Notes: generated by a model from the sequence alone, not told the origin. Shown: positions 42,212 through 51,506, counted from the first letter of the stretch. The stretch: DNA of 64,000 nt from Streptomyces klenkii (GCF_003626645.1 NZ_RBAM01000007.1:248001-312000); one strand, 5' to 3'. Made by a program: numbers and translations.

Positions 42212-42673
42212 ATGACTGCTCGGATGAAGAACCCCGCGATGGTCCTGCCCGATGCTGTGAAGGGCATCCAGCACCTCCTCGGGGCCGTGCGGCAGAGCGG
42301 GGTCTCTCAGGAGGTCCTGGAGCTGGTCCACCTGCGGGCCAGCCAGATCAACGGCTGCAGCGCCTGTGTGTACGGGGGCGTGGCGAGCGCGAAGAAGGCA
42401 GGCATGAGCGACGACCGGCTGCACATGGTCGCGGCGTGGCAGGAGGCCCCGTTCTTCAGCGACGCCGAGCGTGCCGCGCTGGCCCTGGCCGAGGCGGCCA
42501 CGCGGCTCGCCGACCACTCGGGCAAGGCCGTGCCGGACGAGATATGGGATGCGGCCGCTGACCACTTCGACGAGAAGGAGCTCGCCGCGATCATCCTCAT
42601 GGTCGCCACGACGAACCTCTTCAACCGCCTCAACACGACGGTGGAGGAGCCGGCGGGGACGACCTGGGGCTAG
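42212..42673 (+). CDS. AhpD-like carboxymuconolactone decarboxylase family protein
   Basis: 153 aa from ATG 42212 (GGAGGA upstream). Helical CMD fold with the redox CxxC and following His-like position in ASQINGCSACVYGGVASAKKAG, then SDAERAALALAEAATRLAD and AAIILMVATTNLFNRLNTT. Such proteins act as alkylhydroperoxidases or reductases. Genes of this family are the most frequent targets of ECF41 sigma factors, and the promoter upstream matches the ECF41 consensus completely, so control by the sigma factor at 44586 is strongly suggested. Confidence 0.92.
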   Translation: MTARMKNPAMVLPDAVKGIQHLLGAVRQSGVSQEVLELVHLRASQINGCSACVYGGVASAKKAGMSDDRLHMVAAWQEAPFFSDAERAALALAEAATRLADHSGKAVPDEIWDAAADHFDEKELAAIILMVATTNLFNRLNTTVEEPAGTTWG

Positions 42674-42734
42674 GCCTTCTCAGGTGGCACGGGTCTGGCC
42701 TCCAACAGGGGGGAGGCCAGGCCTTCTCCCCGGC

Positions 42735-42831
42735 GGGGGCCGGGCTTCGTCCGCAGGTCGGGGCGGGGCTTTGTCCGCGGCTGGGGACAGGGTTCGTCCG
42801 CAGCTGGGGGCAGGCTCCGTCCGCGGCTGGG
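42735..42831. repeat. 23-24-bp tandem repeat, four degenerate copies
   Basis: GTCCGC recurs at 42749, 42773, 42796 and 42819 within units like GGGGCGGGGCTTTGTCCGCG. It lies in the gap between the convergent AhpD-like and YceI genes. Confidence 0.7.
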
Positions 42832-43392
42832 CTAGGCCTTGTCCAGGACGGCTTCGACGTCAACCGTGATGTCGATCATGTCGCCGACGACGACACCGCC
42901 CCGGTCGACCACGTCGTTCCAGCTCACGCCGAAGTCCTGGCGGTTGAGCCGGGTCGTGGCGGTGAATCCGGCCCTCCGCCGGGGGCCGGCGTCGCGGCCG
43001 TCCTCCCACCACGGGGTGTCCCACTGCCCCAGGTAGGTGACGTCGAACGTCACGGGGCGGGTCGTCCCCCGGATGGTGAGGTCCCCGGTGACCTCGAACT
43101 CGGTCGGGCTCGCCTGATGAACGGCCGTCCCGGTGAAGGTCCACTCCGGGTGGGTGTCGCAGTCGAAGAAATCCGCGCTGCGGAGGTGGGCGTCACGTTG
43201 TTCCTGGCCCGTGTACACCTGGGTCGCGTCGATCACGGCCTCCACGCGGGCCTTCTCCGGATCGTCGGGGTCGACTTCCAGCGAGCCGCGCACGTTCTTC
43301 AGCTGCCCGCGCACGTAGGTGACCATCATGTGCCGGGCACGGAATTCGGCGCCGGTGTGGCCGGGTTCGAAGAACCATCTGGTGATGCCCAT
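42832..43392 (-). CDS. YceI-family lipocalin-like protein
   Basis: 186 aa. Typical YceI beta-barrel blocks: WFFEPGHTGAEFRARHMMVTYVRGQLKNVRGSLEVD, SADFFDCDTHPEWTFTGTAV, FEVTGDLTIRGTTRPVTFDVTYLG, and the C-terminal NRQDFGVSWNDVVDRGGVVVGDMIDITVDVEA. No signal peptide, as in cytoplasmic actinobacterial members. YceI proteins bind isoprenoid or other amphiphilic molecules. It is convergent with the AhpD-like gene and upstream of it lies the CTGTCG microsatellite. No ECF41 promoter was found for it. Confidence 0.92.
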   Translation of the reverse strand: MGITRWFFEPGHTGAEFRARHMMVTYVRGQLKNVRGSLEVDPDDPEKARVEAVIDATQVYTGQEQRDAHLRSADFFDCDTHPEWTFTGTAVHQASPTEFEVTGDLTIRGTTRPVTFDVTYLGQWDTPWWEDGRDAGPRRRAGFTATTRLNRQDFGVSWNDVVDRGGVVVGDMIDITVDVEAVLDKA

Positions 43393-43723
<331 letters not shown>

Positions 43724-44500
43724 TCAGGCCGCCGTCACCCGCTCCGTCAGGAAGTCCTCCCAGGTCCGCTGCCCGACCGAGGCGCCCTCCAGGGTCAGGT
43801 TCTCGCCCGCGCGGTAGGAGCGGCCGACCTTTCCCGGCATCCGGACGGGCAGCAGCATCCGGTGCTTGCCACGCGCCTGGAGGTAGCCGCGGCTCAGCTC
43901 GCCCAGGCCGTACACCTTCGGCCCGATGAGGTCGGGCACGAGGCCCGCCGGCCGGCCGAGGGCCAGTTCCACGAGGCGGGCGGCGACGTCGCGGGCGTCG
44001 ACCGGCTGCCAGCGGAGGCCGCCCGGGGAGGGCACCACGGGCAGCTTCGCCATCTTCTCCACGACCGTCAGGGCCAGGTCGTGGAACTGGGCGGCCCGCA
44101 GCGTCGTCCACGGAATGCCGGACTCCGAAACGGCCTGCTCCGCGCCCAGCTTGGCCTTGAAGTAGCCCAGCGGCAGCTTGTCCGCCCCGATGACGGAGAT
44201 GTACACCACGTGCTGCACACCGGCACGCTGCGCGGCCCGGACCAGGTGCCGCGTGGCCTCGTCGTCGCCCTTGGGGCCGCCCGCGAGGTGCAGGACGGTC
44301 TCGACGCCTTCCAGCGCGGCGTCGAGGCCCTCGCCCCGGAGCAGATCGGCGGCCACGTGCTCGATGCCCTCCGCCGGCTCGCCGCCGCGCCGGCTGAGCA
44401 CCCGCACGGTGCGGCCGGCCTCCCGCAGGAGCGGTACGACGAGGCGGCCCAGCGTGCCCGTACCACCGGTGACCAGGACGGGTGCGGTCTTCGCGGTCAT
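43724..44500 (-). CDS. NmrA/NAD(P)-binding SDR-like oxidoreductase
   Basis: 258 aa. N-terminal VLVTGGTGTLGRLVVPLLREAG (atypical-SDR GGxGxxG), then VLHLAGGPKGDDEATRHLVRAAQRAGVQHVVYISVIGADKLPLGYFKAKLGAEQAVSESGIPWTTLRAAQFHD, which is the usual NmrA-like core without a strict YxxxK catalytic role. Oxidoreductases of this sort are one of the three enzyme types found beside ECF41 genes. It is divergent from the sigma gene, and an ECF41-like promoter on the minus strand precedes it. Confidence 0.9.
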   Translation of the reverse strand: MTAKTAPVLVTGGTGTLGRLVVPLLREAGRTVRVLSRRGGEPAEGIEHVAADLLRGEGLDAALEGVETVLHLAGGPKGDDEATRHLVRAAQRAGVQHVVYISVIGADKLPLGYFKAKLGAEQAVSESGIPWTTLRAAQFHDLALTVVEKMAKLPVVPSPGGLRWQPVDARDVAARLVELALGRPAGLVPDLIGPKVYGLGELSRGYLQARGKHRMLLPVRMPGKVGRSYRAGENLTLEGASVGQRTWEDFLTERVTAA

Positions 44501-44557
44501 CTTCAGCGCCTCCCATGCGCTCGGCCGGGAGATGATCTCCTCGGTCTCTGCTCCTAT

Positions 44558-44584
44558 GACCCGCAGCCGAAAAGGAATGTGACA
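44558..44584 (-). promoter_or_regulatory. ECF41-type promoter of the NmrA-like gene
   Basis: On the minus strand TGTCACA (44584-44578), 16 bases, then GGTC; the consensus -10 is CGTC, so one mismatch. It is 58 bp upstream of the start at 44500 and just in front of the sigma gene's GTG. Confidence 0.75.
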
Positions 44585-44585
44585 G

Positions 44586-45479
44586 GTGGACGAGAAAACT
44601 TCTGTGACAGCGCGTTTCGAGGAACACCGGCCCCGGCTCAGGGCGGTCGCCTACCGGATGCTCGGCTCGATCGCCGAGGCCGACGACGCCGTTCAGGAGA
44701 CCTGGCTGCGGCTGGACCGCACGGACGCCGCCGAGATCGAGAACCTCGGCGGCTGGCTGACCACGGTGGTGGGGCGCATCTGCCTGAACCTGCTGCGGTC
44801 CAGGGAACAGCGCCGCGAGGACCCCCTGGAGATACGGATCCCCGACCCGGTCATCAGCCGCGAGGAGAGCTCCGCCGACCCGGAGCAGGAGGCACTGCTC
44901 GTCGACTCGGTCGGCCTGGCCCTGCTCGTGGTCCTCCAGTCGCTGGGCCCTGCGGAGCGGCTCGCGTTCGTCCTGCACGACATGTTCCACGTGCCCTTCG
45001 ACGACATCGCCCCGCTGATCGAGAAGACCCCGGCCGCCACCCGCCAGCTCGCCAGCCGCGCCCGCCGCCGCGTCCAGGGCCAGGCCCCGGCACCCGACCC
45101 CGACCTCGCCCGTCAGCGCGTCGCGGTCGAGGCGTTCTTCGCGGCCGCCCGCGACGGCGACTTCGAGGCCCTCGTCTCCGTCCTCGACCCCGACGTCATC
45201 CTGCGCTCCGACGGCGGCCCCGGCCGCGCCGCCCTCACGGTCGCCATCCGGGGTGCGAAGACGGTGGCCGCCCAGGCGACCACCTGGGGCAAGCTGTCCC
45301 CGTTCGTCCGCCCGGCACTCGTCAACGGCACCGCGGGGGTCGTGGTCGTCCCCCGGAACTGGAAGCAGCCGGTGTCCGTCATGGCCTTCACCGTCGTGGC
45401 CGGAAAGATCGTCGCCATCGAGGTCCTGGCCGACCCGGAACGGCTGGGCCGGGTCGACTTGTCGGTGCTGGAGGCCTGA
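44586..45479 (+). CDS. ECF41-family RNA polymerase sigma factor (SigJ-like, with SnoaL-like C-terminal domain)
   Basis: 297 aa from GTG 44586 (AAAGGAA upstream). Sigma region 2: RPRLRAVAYRMLGSIAEADDAVQETWLRL. Region 4: LGPAERLAFVLHDMFHVPFDDIAPLIEKTPAATRQLASRARRRVQ. The remaining 110 or so residues form the SnoaL-like domain that regulates ECF41 factors in place of an anti-sigma factor. The C-terminal motifs are diverged (LRSDGGPGR where DGGGK is usual; ADPERL where NPDKL is usual). The neighbours (AhpD-like, NmrA-like) and their promoters match the known ECF41 context. Confidence 0.93.
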   Translation: MDEKTSVTARFEEHRPRLRAVAYRMLGSIAEADDAVQETWLRLDRTDAAEIENLGGWLTTVVGRICLNLLRSREQRREDPLEIRIPDPVISREESSADPEQEALLVDSVGLALLVVLQSLGPAERLAFVLHDMFHVPFDDIAPLIEKTPAATRQLASRARRRVQGQAPAPDPDLARQRVAVEAFFAAARDGDFEALVSVLDPDVILRSDGGPGRAALTVAIRGAKTVAAQATTWGKLSPFVRPALVNGTAGVVVVPRNWKQPVSVMAFTVVAGKIVAIEVLADPERLGRVDLSVLEA

Positions 45480-45517
45480 CCCCGGCCGTCGCGCGGCGGC
45501 AGCCCTAGTAGTCCCCC

Positions 45518-46033
45518 CTAGTAGTAGCCCTTCACCCCGTCGAGCAGTTCCCTCACGATGTCCGCGTGCCCCGCGTGGCGTCCGGTCTCCTCGACGAGGT
45601 GGATGAGCATCCAACGGAGGTTGGCGCCGCCGGAGTGGAAGCCGGGGTGGCGGCCGACGTCGTCCAGGGAGGCCGCCGCCACGATCTCGTTGCTCCGGGC
45701 GCACTGGGCCTCGTACTCCGCGAGCAACTGCTTCAGCGGGACACCCTCGGTGCGCCAGTCGGCGCCCTCGTCCGTCTCGTCAAAAGCCGGGTTCTGCGTC
45801 TTGTCGCCGCCGAGGAACAGCACCTCCAGCCAGGTGTGCTCCGTCCACCGCATATGGCTGATGATCCCGGCCATCGTCATCGCCGGCGAGGTCGGGATGA
45901 CGGAACGGTGCGCGTCCGCCTCGCTCAGACCCTCGCACTTCCATCGCAGGATCTGCCGCTGGAGATCGAGCCATCCGATGAGCGCGGTGCGCTCGTCGGC
46001 CTGCAAGGGGGGACGGTCAAGTGAAGGTGCCAT
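45518..46033 (-). CDS. DinB-family (DUF664) metal-dependent protein
   Basis: 171 aa four-helix DinB fold. The three metal-ligand histidines are suggested by IISHMRWTEHTWLEVLFLGG and by HLVEETGRHAGHADIVRELLDG. Actinobacterial DinB/DUF664 proteins often are mycothiol-dependent transferases or hydrolases. Start ATG 46033. Convergent with the sigma-factor gene. No further link is evident. Confidence 0.9.
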   Translation of the reverse strand: MAPSLDRPPLQADERTALIGWLDLQRQILRWKCEGLSEADAHRSVIPTSPAMTMAGIISHMRWTEHTWLEVLFLGGDKTQNPAFDETDEGADWRTEGVPLKQLLAEYEAQCARSNEIVAAASLDDVGRHPGFHSGGANLRWMLIHLVEETGRHAGHADIVRELLDGVKGYY

Positions 46034-46166
46034 GCCTGCGGACGCTAGGGCACCCGGCCCGGGGTGTCGCCCGATTTTCGGCCGCCCACCCGCCGGGCGG
46101 CGGCGGACGACCGCCGCGCCCGGCGCACGCTGCCAGCTTGTTCTGACCTGTGCCCACCGGTTGCGT

Positions 46167-46397
46167 CTATCCCGCCCACCGGCCGGTCTTGACCTCGCGT
46201 ATGAAGGACGACCACGCCGCGGACGGGGTGACGAAGGCGGGGCCGTTCTGCTGTTTGGAGTCGCGGACGGCGACGTTGTTGGTCAGCGCTGCGACCGAGA
46301 TGCAGTTGGCGCCGTTGGCTGTGTTGCTGTAGGAGGACTTGAACCATGCTGATTTATAAGCCACTTCGAGAGTGGTTATGCAGATGTCAGTCGACAT
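46167..46397 (-). CDS. DUF397 protein (pair 1)
   Basis: 76 aa. Contains the DUF397 signature WFKSSYSNTANGANCISVA and VAVRDSKQQNGPAFVTPSAAWSSFI. Its start lies 11 bp inside the end of the XRE gene, so the two are coupled. DUF397 proteins pair with XRE/DUF5753 regulators all over Streptomyces and are thought to act as partner or antagonist, as in the Scr1/Scr2 and BldB-like systems. Confidence 0.93.
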   Translation of the reverse strand: MSTDICITTLEVAYKSAWFKSSYSNTANGANCISVAALTNNVAVRDSKQQNGPAFVTPSAAWSSFIREVKTGRWAG

Positions 46398-47256
46398 CGA
46401 GTTCCCTTGCTAGTCGGTGGAGGAATTCCGGGGTATTCACCGGTGCCAGGGCGCCTTCACGCATGGCGTCGAACCTCCGTCCGTAGGCACTGATTTCGCG
46501 CGGTTTGTCAGTCACAGTTGTGCCCAGTGCACTGTCCAGCATGACCGCGGGGCCGAGTTCGGCGTCGAAGTCCAGGATGACGAAGTCCGCCCCGGATCGG
46601 TATGTGACGAGCTTCTGCGGGAGGATCTGAACCGTCACGTGTTCGAGTGCGGCTACGCGTTCGATCTCCTTGTACTGCTCACGCATCACCTTCGGGCCGC
46701 CGATCACGCGACGCAGCGCCGTCTCGTCGAGAACGACCCGCAGTTCAGTCGGGTCCTCCCGGTACAGGATCTCCTTGCGCTTCATGCGGACCGCTACGTT
46801 CTCCTCGACGAACTCGGTCGTCCTTTCGTCGACGGCCTTCGCCGTCATGAACATGGATCGTGCGTAGTCCTCGGTCTGTAGGAGTGCGAAGACGACCTGC
46901 GAATGCCATGCGCGGAGAGTCGCGGCGTCGTTTTCCAGTCCTAGGTACAGCGCGGCCCCTGACGGTAGGTAGGTCTGGTGCGGCCTGTACCAGTCATGGC
47001 TGAGTGACTCGCGGTGCAGCATCAGCAGGTGGTCACGGTCGTCGGGGTCGGTGACCCCATAGAAGTCGAGCAGGTCTTCCAGGTCGCGGACGCGTGGCAG
47101 CTGGTTGTGCCCGGTTTCGACCCTGTTGAGCTTCGCCTCCGAGCTTTCGATGGCCGCCGCGGCTTCCTTGGTGCCGTATCCCTTCCTTTCCCGTAGGCGC
47201 CGGAGCTCCTTGCCCAACTCCCTCCGACGGAATGTCGGACCGCGTCGTGCCGCCAC
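46387..47256 (-). CDS. XRE-family HTH regulator with DUF5753 domain (pair 1)
   Basis: 289 aa. N-terminal HTH (LGKELRRLRERKGYGTKEAAAAIESSEAKLNRVETGHNQLP) and a DUF5753 sensor region with YLGLENDAATLRAWHSQVVFALLQTEDYARSMF, ELRVVLDETALRRVIGG and VTVQILPQK. The following DUF397 gene overlaps. An inverted repeat GTCATA/TATGAC at 47412-47433 lies about 150 bp upstream of its start and could be an operator. Confidence 0.93.
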   Translation of the reverse strand: MAARRGPTFRRRELGKELRRLRERKGYGTKEAAAAIESSEAKLNRVETGHNQLPRVRDLEDLLDFYGVTDPDDRDHLLMLHRESLSHDWYRPHQTYLPSGAALYLGLENDAATLRAWHSQVVFALLQTEDYARSMFMTAKAVDERTTEFVEENVAVRMKRKEILYREDPTELRVVLDETALRRVIGGPKVMREQYKEIERVAALEHVTVQILPQKLVTYRSGADFVILDFDAELGPAVMLDSALGTTVTDKPREISAYGRRFDAMREGALAPVNTPEFLHRLARELDVD

Positions 47257-47529
47257 CTGTGAGCCCTCCTGAAGCTACTTCCTCGGCGCGACTCTGTTCC
47301 TCGCCGACGTGGACATGCTGCATCGCAGCCATGCGCAGTTACCCCTCGCAGCAGCCCTGTTGGGAGTCTCCCACTGTCTGTACCCACTTGGGCAAGCCAT
47401 GCTCGGGGTCTGTCATATGCCACTTTGTATGACGGTGTCGATTGAGCTTGCGACAGAAAGAGTCGTCGCGGGACCGTGGTTCAGCAGCCGCTGAAACCCC
47501 TCTCACGTCGCTCGCGAAGGAGCCCACCC

Positions 47530-47880
47530 ATGCCCCCATTCCCCCGCACCGCCCGCACCGGCGGAGGGAGCAGCTACGCACTCCCATCCGCCCAGCGAAC
47601 TGGAATCGAGGCGGTGATCCGCGACGCCATCGCCATGGACCGCTGGCTTCCCGCGCCCAGCCGGGTCGACGAGATCACTCACCAGCTCCGCGCCTACATC
47701 ACCGACGCGGTGACCGCCCTGGACGCGGACACCCGCGAGGAAGCCCTCGCCACCGTGCGGGAGGCGCGGCATCGACTCGGGCTGGTGACCGGGGACGGGT
47801 ACACGTCTGCCGTTACGTACGCGCGAGGACTCGGGCTGGTGGCCAAGGAGCTGCGCGATCTCCGGCGGGGGCTGAAATGA
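47530..47880 (+). CDS. Small conserved Streptomyces protein of unknown function
   Basis: 116 aa from ATG 47530 (AAGGAG upstream). Mostly helical: TGIEAVIRDAIAMDRWLPAPSRVDEITHQLRAYITDAVTALDADTREEALATVREARHRLGL, then YARGLGLVAKELRDL. Proteins of this shape are found beside XRE/DUF397 genes in Streptomyces, and this one is divergent from such a pair. No enzyme motif. The stop overlaps the next start (ATGA). Confidence 0.72.
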   Translation: MPPFPRTARTGGGSSYALPSAQRTGIEAVIRDAIAMDRWLPAPSRVDEITHQLRAYITDAVTALDADTREEALATVREARHRLGLVTGDGYTSAVTYARGLGLVAKELRDLRRGLK

Positions 47881-48119
47881 AGGGGGCTTGGCGCGCGCTG
47901 CGCACCTGGTGGTGTCTGTACGGGCAGTTCTCCCGGCCCGTGCGTGCTCTCCGGCCGAGCCGGCGCCGGGCCCACGACGCCGTTCGTGCGCGTTACGCGG
48001 ACCCGGGGTTTCTGGACGCGTCCCTGCGGCGGGTCGCCCTGCGTGTTCAAGTGATCCCGCTGCCGCACAGCAGCGGGCCACCTTTGCGGACGTCTCCGGT
48101 CGGCTGTACGTGCCGTTAG
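47877..48119 (+). CDS. Small hypothetical protein coupled to the preceding gene
   Basis: 80 aa from an ATG overlapping the previous stop. Arg-rich with the N-terminus WRALRTWWCLYGQFSRPVRALRPSRRRAHDAVRARY, which could be an amphipathic membrane-associated helix. No known domain. It is called mainly because of the ATGA overlap; the downstream gene ends three bases after it on the other strand. Confidence 0.5.
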   Translation: MKGAWRALRTWWCLYGQFSRPVRALRPSRRRAHDAVRARYADPGFLDASLRRVALRVQVIPLPHSSGPPLRTSPVGCTCR

Positions 48120-48121
48120 GG

Positions 48122-48625
48122 CTAGCGCTGCACGGGCAGCGTTGTTGCGCAGGCCGGGTCGGCGTTTGTCTGGGGGCAGTTGTTGCCGGTTGTGCTGGAT
48201 GTGATCCGGTTGGTGAGGCGGGCGTTGCCTGTCGGTGGGGTGTCTACGCGTGCCGAGTAGCTGATCGTTGCCTTTCCGCCGGAGGGTAGGTCGCCCTGCC
48301 AGTGCAGGCCGGGGGACGAGAGTGAGGCCTTGCCGGTGTCGGCTGTTACGGAGGCGGGGTTGACCTTTGCGTCGTCCGTCACGCCGGACAGGTCGTCGGT
48401 GATGGCCGCGCCCGTGATCGGGGTGGTGCCGGTGTTGGTCACCGTCACGGTGTAGTGGACCGTGTCCCCGGGGCGGGCCGACGTCCGGTCGGTGGTCTCG
48501 GCGATTCTGATCGAGGTCGCCATGGTGTCGAAGGGGGCCGCCGGCACCATGGCCGCGCCGGTGATCACCCCCACGCCCACCAGGAAGGCGACGAGGGTCA
48601 GAACTCTGGGCAGACGATCAGGCAA
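48122..48625 (-). CDS. DUF11/CARDB-like repeat protein with N-terminal membrane anchor
   Basis: 167 aa if started at TTG 48625, which follows GGGAGAGGGGA; the longest frame begins at 48706 without a ribosome-binding site. N-terminal hydrophobic helix (VLTLVAFLVGVGVITGAAM) acting as signal or anchor. A single DUF11 domain follows: TSARPGDTVHYTVTVTNTGTTPITGAAITDDLSGV, ending GNNCPQTNADPACATTLPV with two Cys. Cell-surface location expected. No partner recognised. Confidence 0.8.
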   Translation of the reverse strand: MPDRLPRVLTLVAFLVGVGVITGAAMVPAAPFDTMATSIRIAETTDRTSARPGDTVHYTVTVTNTGTTPITGAAITDDLSGVTDDAKVNPASVTADTGKASLSSPGLHWQGDLPSGGKATISYSARVDTPPTGNARLTNRITSSTTGNNCPQTNADPACATTLPVQR

Positions 48626-48728
48626 GACGGGTCCCCTCTCCCTGCACGCATTCAGTGGGGAGATGGCTTGCACCGGACCATGACCGTTACCCGTAAACCG
48701 CCCCAAGGGGTGAAACGGTCCGCCCCTC

Positions 48729-50282
48729 TCACCTTTCGCCCAGGAACACCGGGTTCGTCATGGCCACCATCGGTCCCGGCATCCCCGGCGCCCCGCCGCC
48801 CGCTGCCGGATGCCGCACCTCTGCGCGTACGTATGCCGCGTACGAGGGCGTCGTCCGCCATTCGATCGCCCCGGCGCCGACCGCCGTCGTGAAGAGGGGG
48901 CCCTGGTCGGTGACGAAGGTCGCCGTGCAGTTCTCCGGGACTCCCGAGACCTCCAGCCGGGCCGTCACCGGTGTGTCCCGTCCCACCTCCAGCCGTTCGC
49001 CGATGCTCGCGTGCTTGCCGCGTCCCCCCGTGACCTCGAAGGACAGCTTCACCGCCGACGACTCCGCGATCCAGCTCCGGCCCGCCCTGATCCCCGCCTG
49101 GAGGGCTTGCCGCGAGAGGTCGTCCGCCAGGACCACCGTCTGGGGCAGGCCGACGACCTGGGGTTCGCGGTGGGCGTCGCTGTTGCCCATAGCGGGCAGC
49201 CAGCGACCGCCGTCGCGTACGGACGCGACCAGCATGGCGTCCCACGCCGCGATCGCCATCTCGTCGTCCGGCGTGTACGGGCCGTTCCACACCTCTACCG
49301 CGTCCGCGTCCTCGAAGCCGAACTTCCAGTTGCAGCCGACGCAGGTGGCGTACGGGTGGGCCGGGACGACGAGGCCGCCCGACTGCCGGATCCGGCGCGC
49401 GAAACGGCCGAACGCGCCGTCCCGGGCGCGGTAGCGCCAGTCGATGAAGACGCCGGGGTCGGTGCCGAGGGCGACGACGTGGCCGTTGCGCGTGGTGACC
49501 TCCTCTCCCGTGAGGACGAGGAGGTCGTCGCCCCACAGGCCCTCCCAGGCCGCGTGCGCCGACGTCGTGTTGTGCTCGGTGGTCGTGATCCAGTCCAGCC
49601 CGGCCGCCCGGGCCGCGGCGGCGATCTCGGCGGGGGTGCGCTTGCCGTCGGAGTGGACGCTGTGCAGGTGGTTGTCGCCCCGGTACCAGGCGCGGCCCCG
49701 GCCCCTCGCGCGCTGCGGCGGGTACACCGGCCGCGGGGTCGCGCCGGACGGCGCCGTCCCGCCCGGAGCTCCGGGCTCCGCCCTGTACCGCAGCGTCACC
49801 GTCACCTCGTACGCCAGGCCCTGCGGCGCGACCGTGTACGGGCCGAGGACCACGTGCCAGGTGCCGGGGCGCACCGGCCCCGGCAGATAGCCGGGCGTGG
49901 CCCGCTCGGCGCTGATCGCGAACTCGGTCCGCGCGCCCCCCGACCAGCCGCGGAAGCCCGCCCCGCCCAGCGCCGTGCCGCGCTCGTCGAAGATGCCGAT
50001 GTCGCACGCGTTGCCCTGCGTGCCGGCGGGCACGGCCGGCCGGTCGTACGTGTAGGCGACGGCGATCTCGCGCACGCCGGGAGGCACTTCCACGGGCAGG
50101 TACACGTAGTCGGGGGCTCCGGCAGGCAGCCGCCCGGAGACCGTGCGGGTCACCGCCGGAGTGCCGGCCGCGCCGGCGTCCCTCGCGAACGTCACGGTAT
50201 CGAGCGTAGGCACGCCCGCGGCCCCGGCAACAGCCGTCGCCGTCGTCATTCTGAGCAGGTCGCGCCGGCGCATGCGTCTCAT
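48729..50282 (-). CDS. Tat-exported PHP-domain metallohydrolase (CehA/McbA family)
   Basis: 517 aa from ATG 50282. The N-terminus has a twin-arginine signal (MRRRDLLRMTTATAVAGAAG). The PHP metal site is visible in sequence: YRGDNHLHSVHSDGKRTPAEI, DWITTTEHNTTSAH, LTGEEVTTRNGHVVALG, LVVPAHPYA and GNSDAHREPQ. CehA/McbA members hydrolyse carbamates, phosphoesters or similar bonds. A beta-rich domain of about 130 residues precedes the catalytic part and another follows. Exported, soluble or cell-wall associated. Confidence 0.9.
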   Translation of the reverse strand: MRRMRRRDLLRMTTATAVAGAAGVPTLDTVTFARDAGAAGTPAVTRTVSGRLPAGAPDYVYLPVEVPPGVREIAVAYTYDRPAVPAGTQGNACDIGIFDERGTALGGAGFRGWSGGARTEFAISAERATPGYLPGPVRPGTWHVVLGPYTVAPQGLAYEVTVTLRYRAEPGAPGGTAPSGATPRPVYPPQRARGRGRAWYRGDNHLHSVHSDGKRTPAEIAAAARAAGLDWITTTEHNTTSAHAAWEGLWGDDLLVLTGEEVTTRNGHVVALGTDPGVFIDWRYRARDGAFGRFARRIRQSGGLVVPAHPYATCVGCNWKFGFEDADAVEVWNGPYTPDDEMAIAAWDAMLVASVRDGGRWLPAMGNSDAHREPQVVGLPQTVVLADDLSRQALQAGIRAGRSWIAESSAVKLSFEVTGGRGKHASIGERLEVGRDTPVTARLEVSGVPENCTATFVTDQGPLFTTAVGAGAIEWRTTPSYAAYVRAEVRHPAAGGGAPGMPGPMVAMTNPVFLGER

Positions 50283-50522
50283 CAGCGTCCGTCCTCCCGT
50301 GCATCCGCTGCGTCTGCCGTATCCACTGCATCCGCGGAAGGGTCCCTTGGGGGCACTGTTGTACGCCTCGATGGCGCGCAGGGGTACGGGGCCGGTCCGT
50401 GATTGCGACATTTGCGTGTCCGCCCCGCCCCGCCGAGGACCCGGCGGGCACGTTTGGGCTTACCGTGAGCCCCGGCCCCAGGCCCATTCCCACCCAGGTA
50501 GACGCCAAGGAGGTGCCGCCGC

Positions 50523-51383
50523 GTGCGGATCGCAACCACGGTCTTCCTCACCGACGAGACGATCAGCCCGGTCCGGCTCGCGAGCGAGCTGGAGCAGCGG
50601 GGTTTCGACGGGCTGTACCTGCCGCAGCACACGCACATCCCGGTCAGCCGGGAGACGCCCGCCCCGGCGGGCGACCCGCTGCCGCGCGAGTACGGCCGGG
50701 CCCTCGACCCGCTCGTGGCGCTGGGGCAGGCCGCGGCGGTCACCGAGCGGATCGGGCTCGGGACGGGCGTCCTGCTGGTCGCCCAGCACGACCCGATCGC
50801 GCTGGCCAAGCAGATCGCGACGCTCGACTTCCTCAGCGGCGGGCGTCTGACGCTGGGCATCGGGTACGGCTGGAACGTGGAGGAGGCCGCCGACCACGGC
50901 GTCGACTGGAAGACGCGGCGCGATCTCGTACGCGACCGGATGGCGCTGATGCGGGCGCTGTGGGCGGAGGAACCGACGGGCTACCGCGGCGAGTTCGGCG
51001 CGGTCAGCGCGAGCTTCGCGCACCCCAAGCCGCAGCGGACGCCGCGCTCGCGCGGGGCGGACGTGCCGCACCTCCTCGGGCCGCGCACGCTGATCGGGGG
51101 CGCGGCCGGGCCGAAGCTGTTCGCGCACGTCGCCGAGTACGCGGACGGCTGGATGCCGGTCGGCGGCAGCGGCCTCAAGGAGGCGATCCCGCAGCTGCTC
51201 CGGGCCTGGCAGGAGGCCGGGCGGCCGGGCGAGCCGCAGGTCGTGCCGTACGCGGTGCACCCGTCGGCGGGGAAGCTCGCGTACTTCGCGGAGCTGGGGC
51301 TGGCGGAGATCGTGGTGGGGCTGCCGTCGGCGGGGGAGGCGGAGATCCTGCGGGCGCTGGACGCCCACGCCGAGTTCCTGTGA
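50523..51383 (+). CDS. LLM-class F420-dependent oxidoreductase (third)
   Basis: 286 aa from GTG 50523 with a near-perfect AAGGAGGTG. Barrel blocks: GFDGLYLPQHTHIPVSRETP, RIGLGTGVLLVAQHDPIALAKQIATLDFLSGGRLTLGIGYGWNVEEAADHGVDW (the GYGWNxEE motif of F420-binding members), and IGGAAGPKLFAHVAEYADGWMPVGG. It lies 158 bp upstream of fbiC on the same strand but fbiC appears to have its own leaderless promoter. Substrate unknown. Confidence 0.9.
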   Translation: MRIATTVFLTDETISPVRLASELEQRGFDGLYLPQHTHIPVSRETPAPAGDPLPREYGRALDPLVALGQAAAVTERIGLGTGVLLVAQHDPIALAKQIATLDFLSGGRLTLGIGYGWNVEEAADHGVDWKTRRDLVRDRMALMRALWAEEPTGYRGEFGAVSASFAHPKPQRTPRSRGADVPHLLGPRTLIGGAAGPKLFAHVAEYADGWMPVGGSGLKEAIPQLLRAWQEAGRPGEPQVVPYAVHPSAGKLAYFAELGLAEIVVGLPSAGEAEILRALDAHAEFL

Positions 51384-51506
51384 CGACGGACGGGCCCCGT
51401 ACGCCCTGCACACCCCGTCCACTCCCCGCCCTCCCGGCGGAATCCTTTCGGAGGCTGCCTCCGGCTGGCGTGACCAGTTGCACACGAGTCACTACCCGGC
51501 CTCCTC

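Noticed and set aside
47412..47433. GTCATA/TATGAC inverted repeat as a firm XRE operator
   Set aside because: Only six-base arms in an AT-richer promoter region; could be chance or promoter elements.
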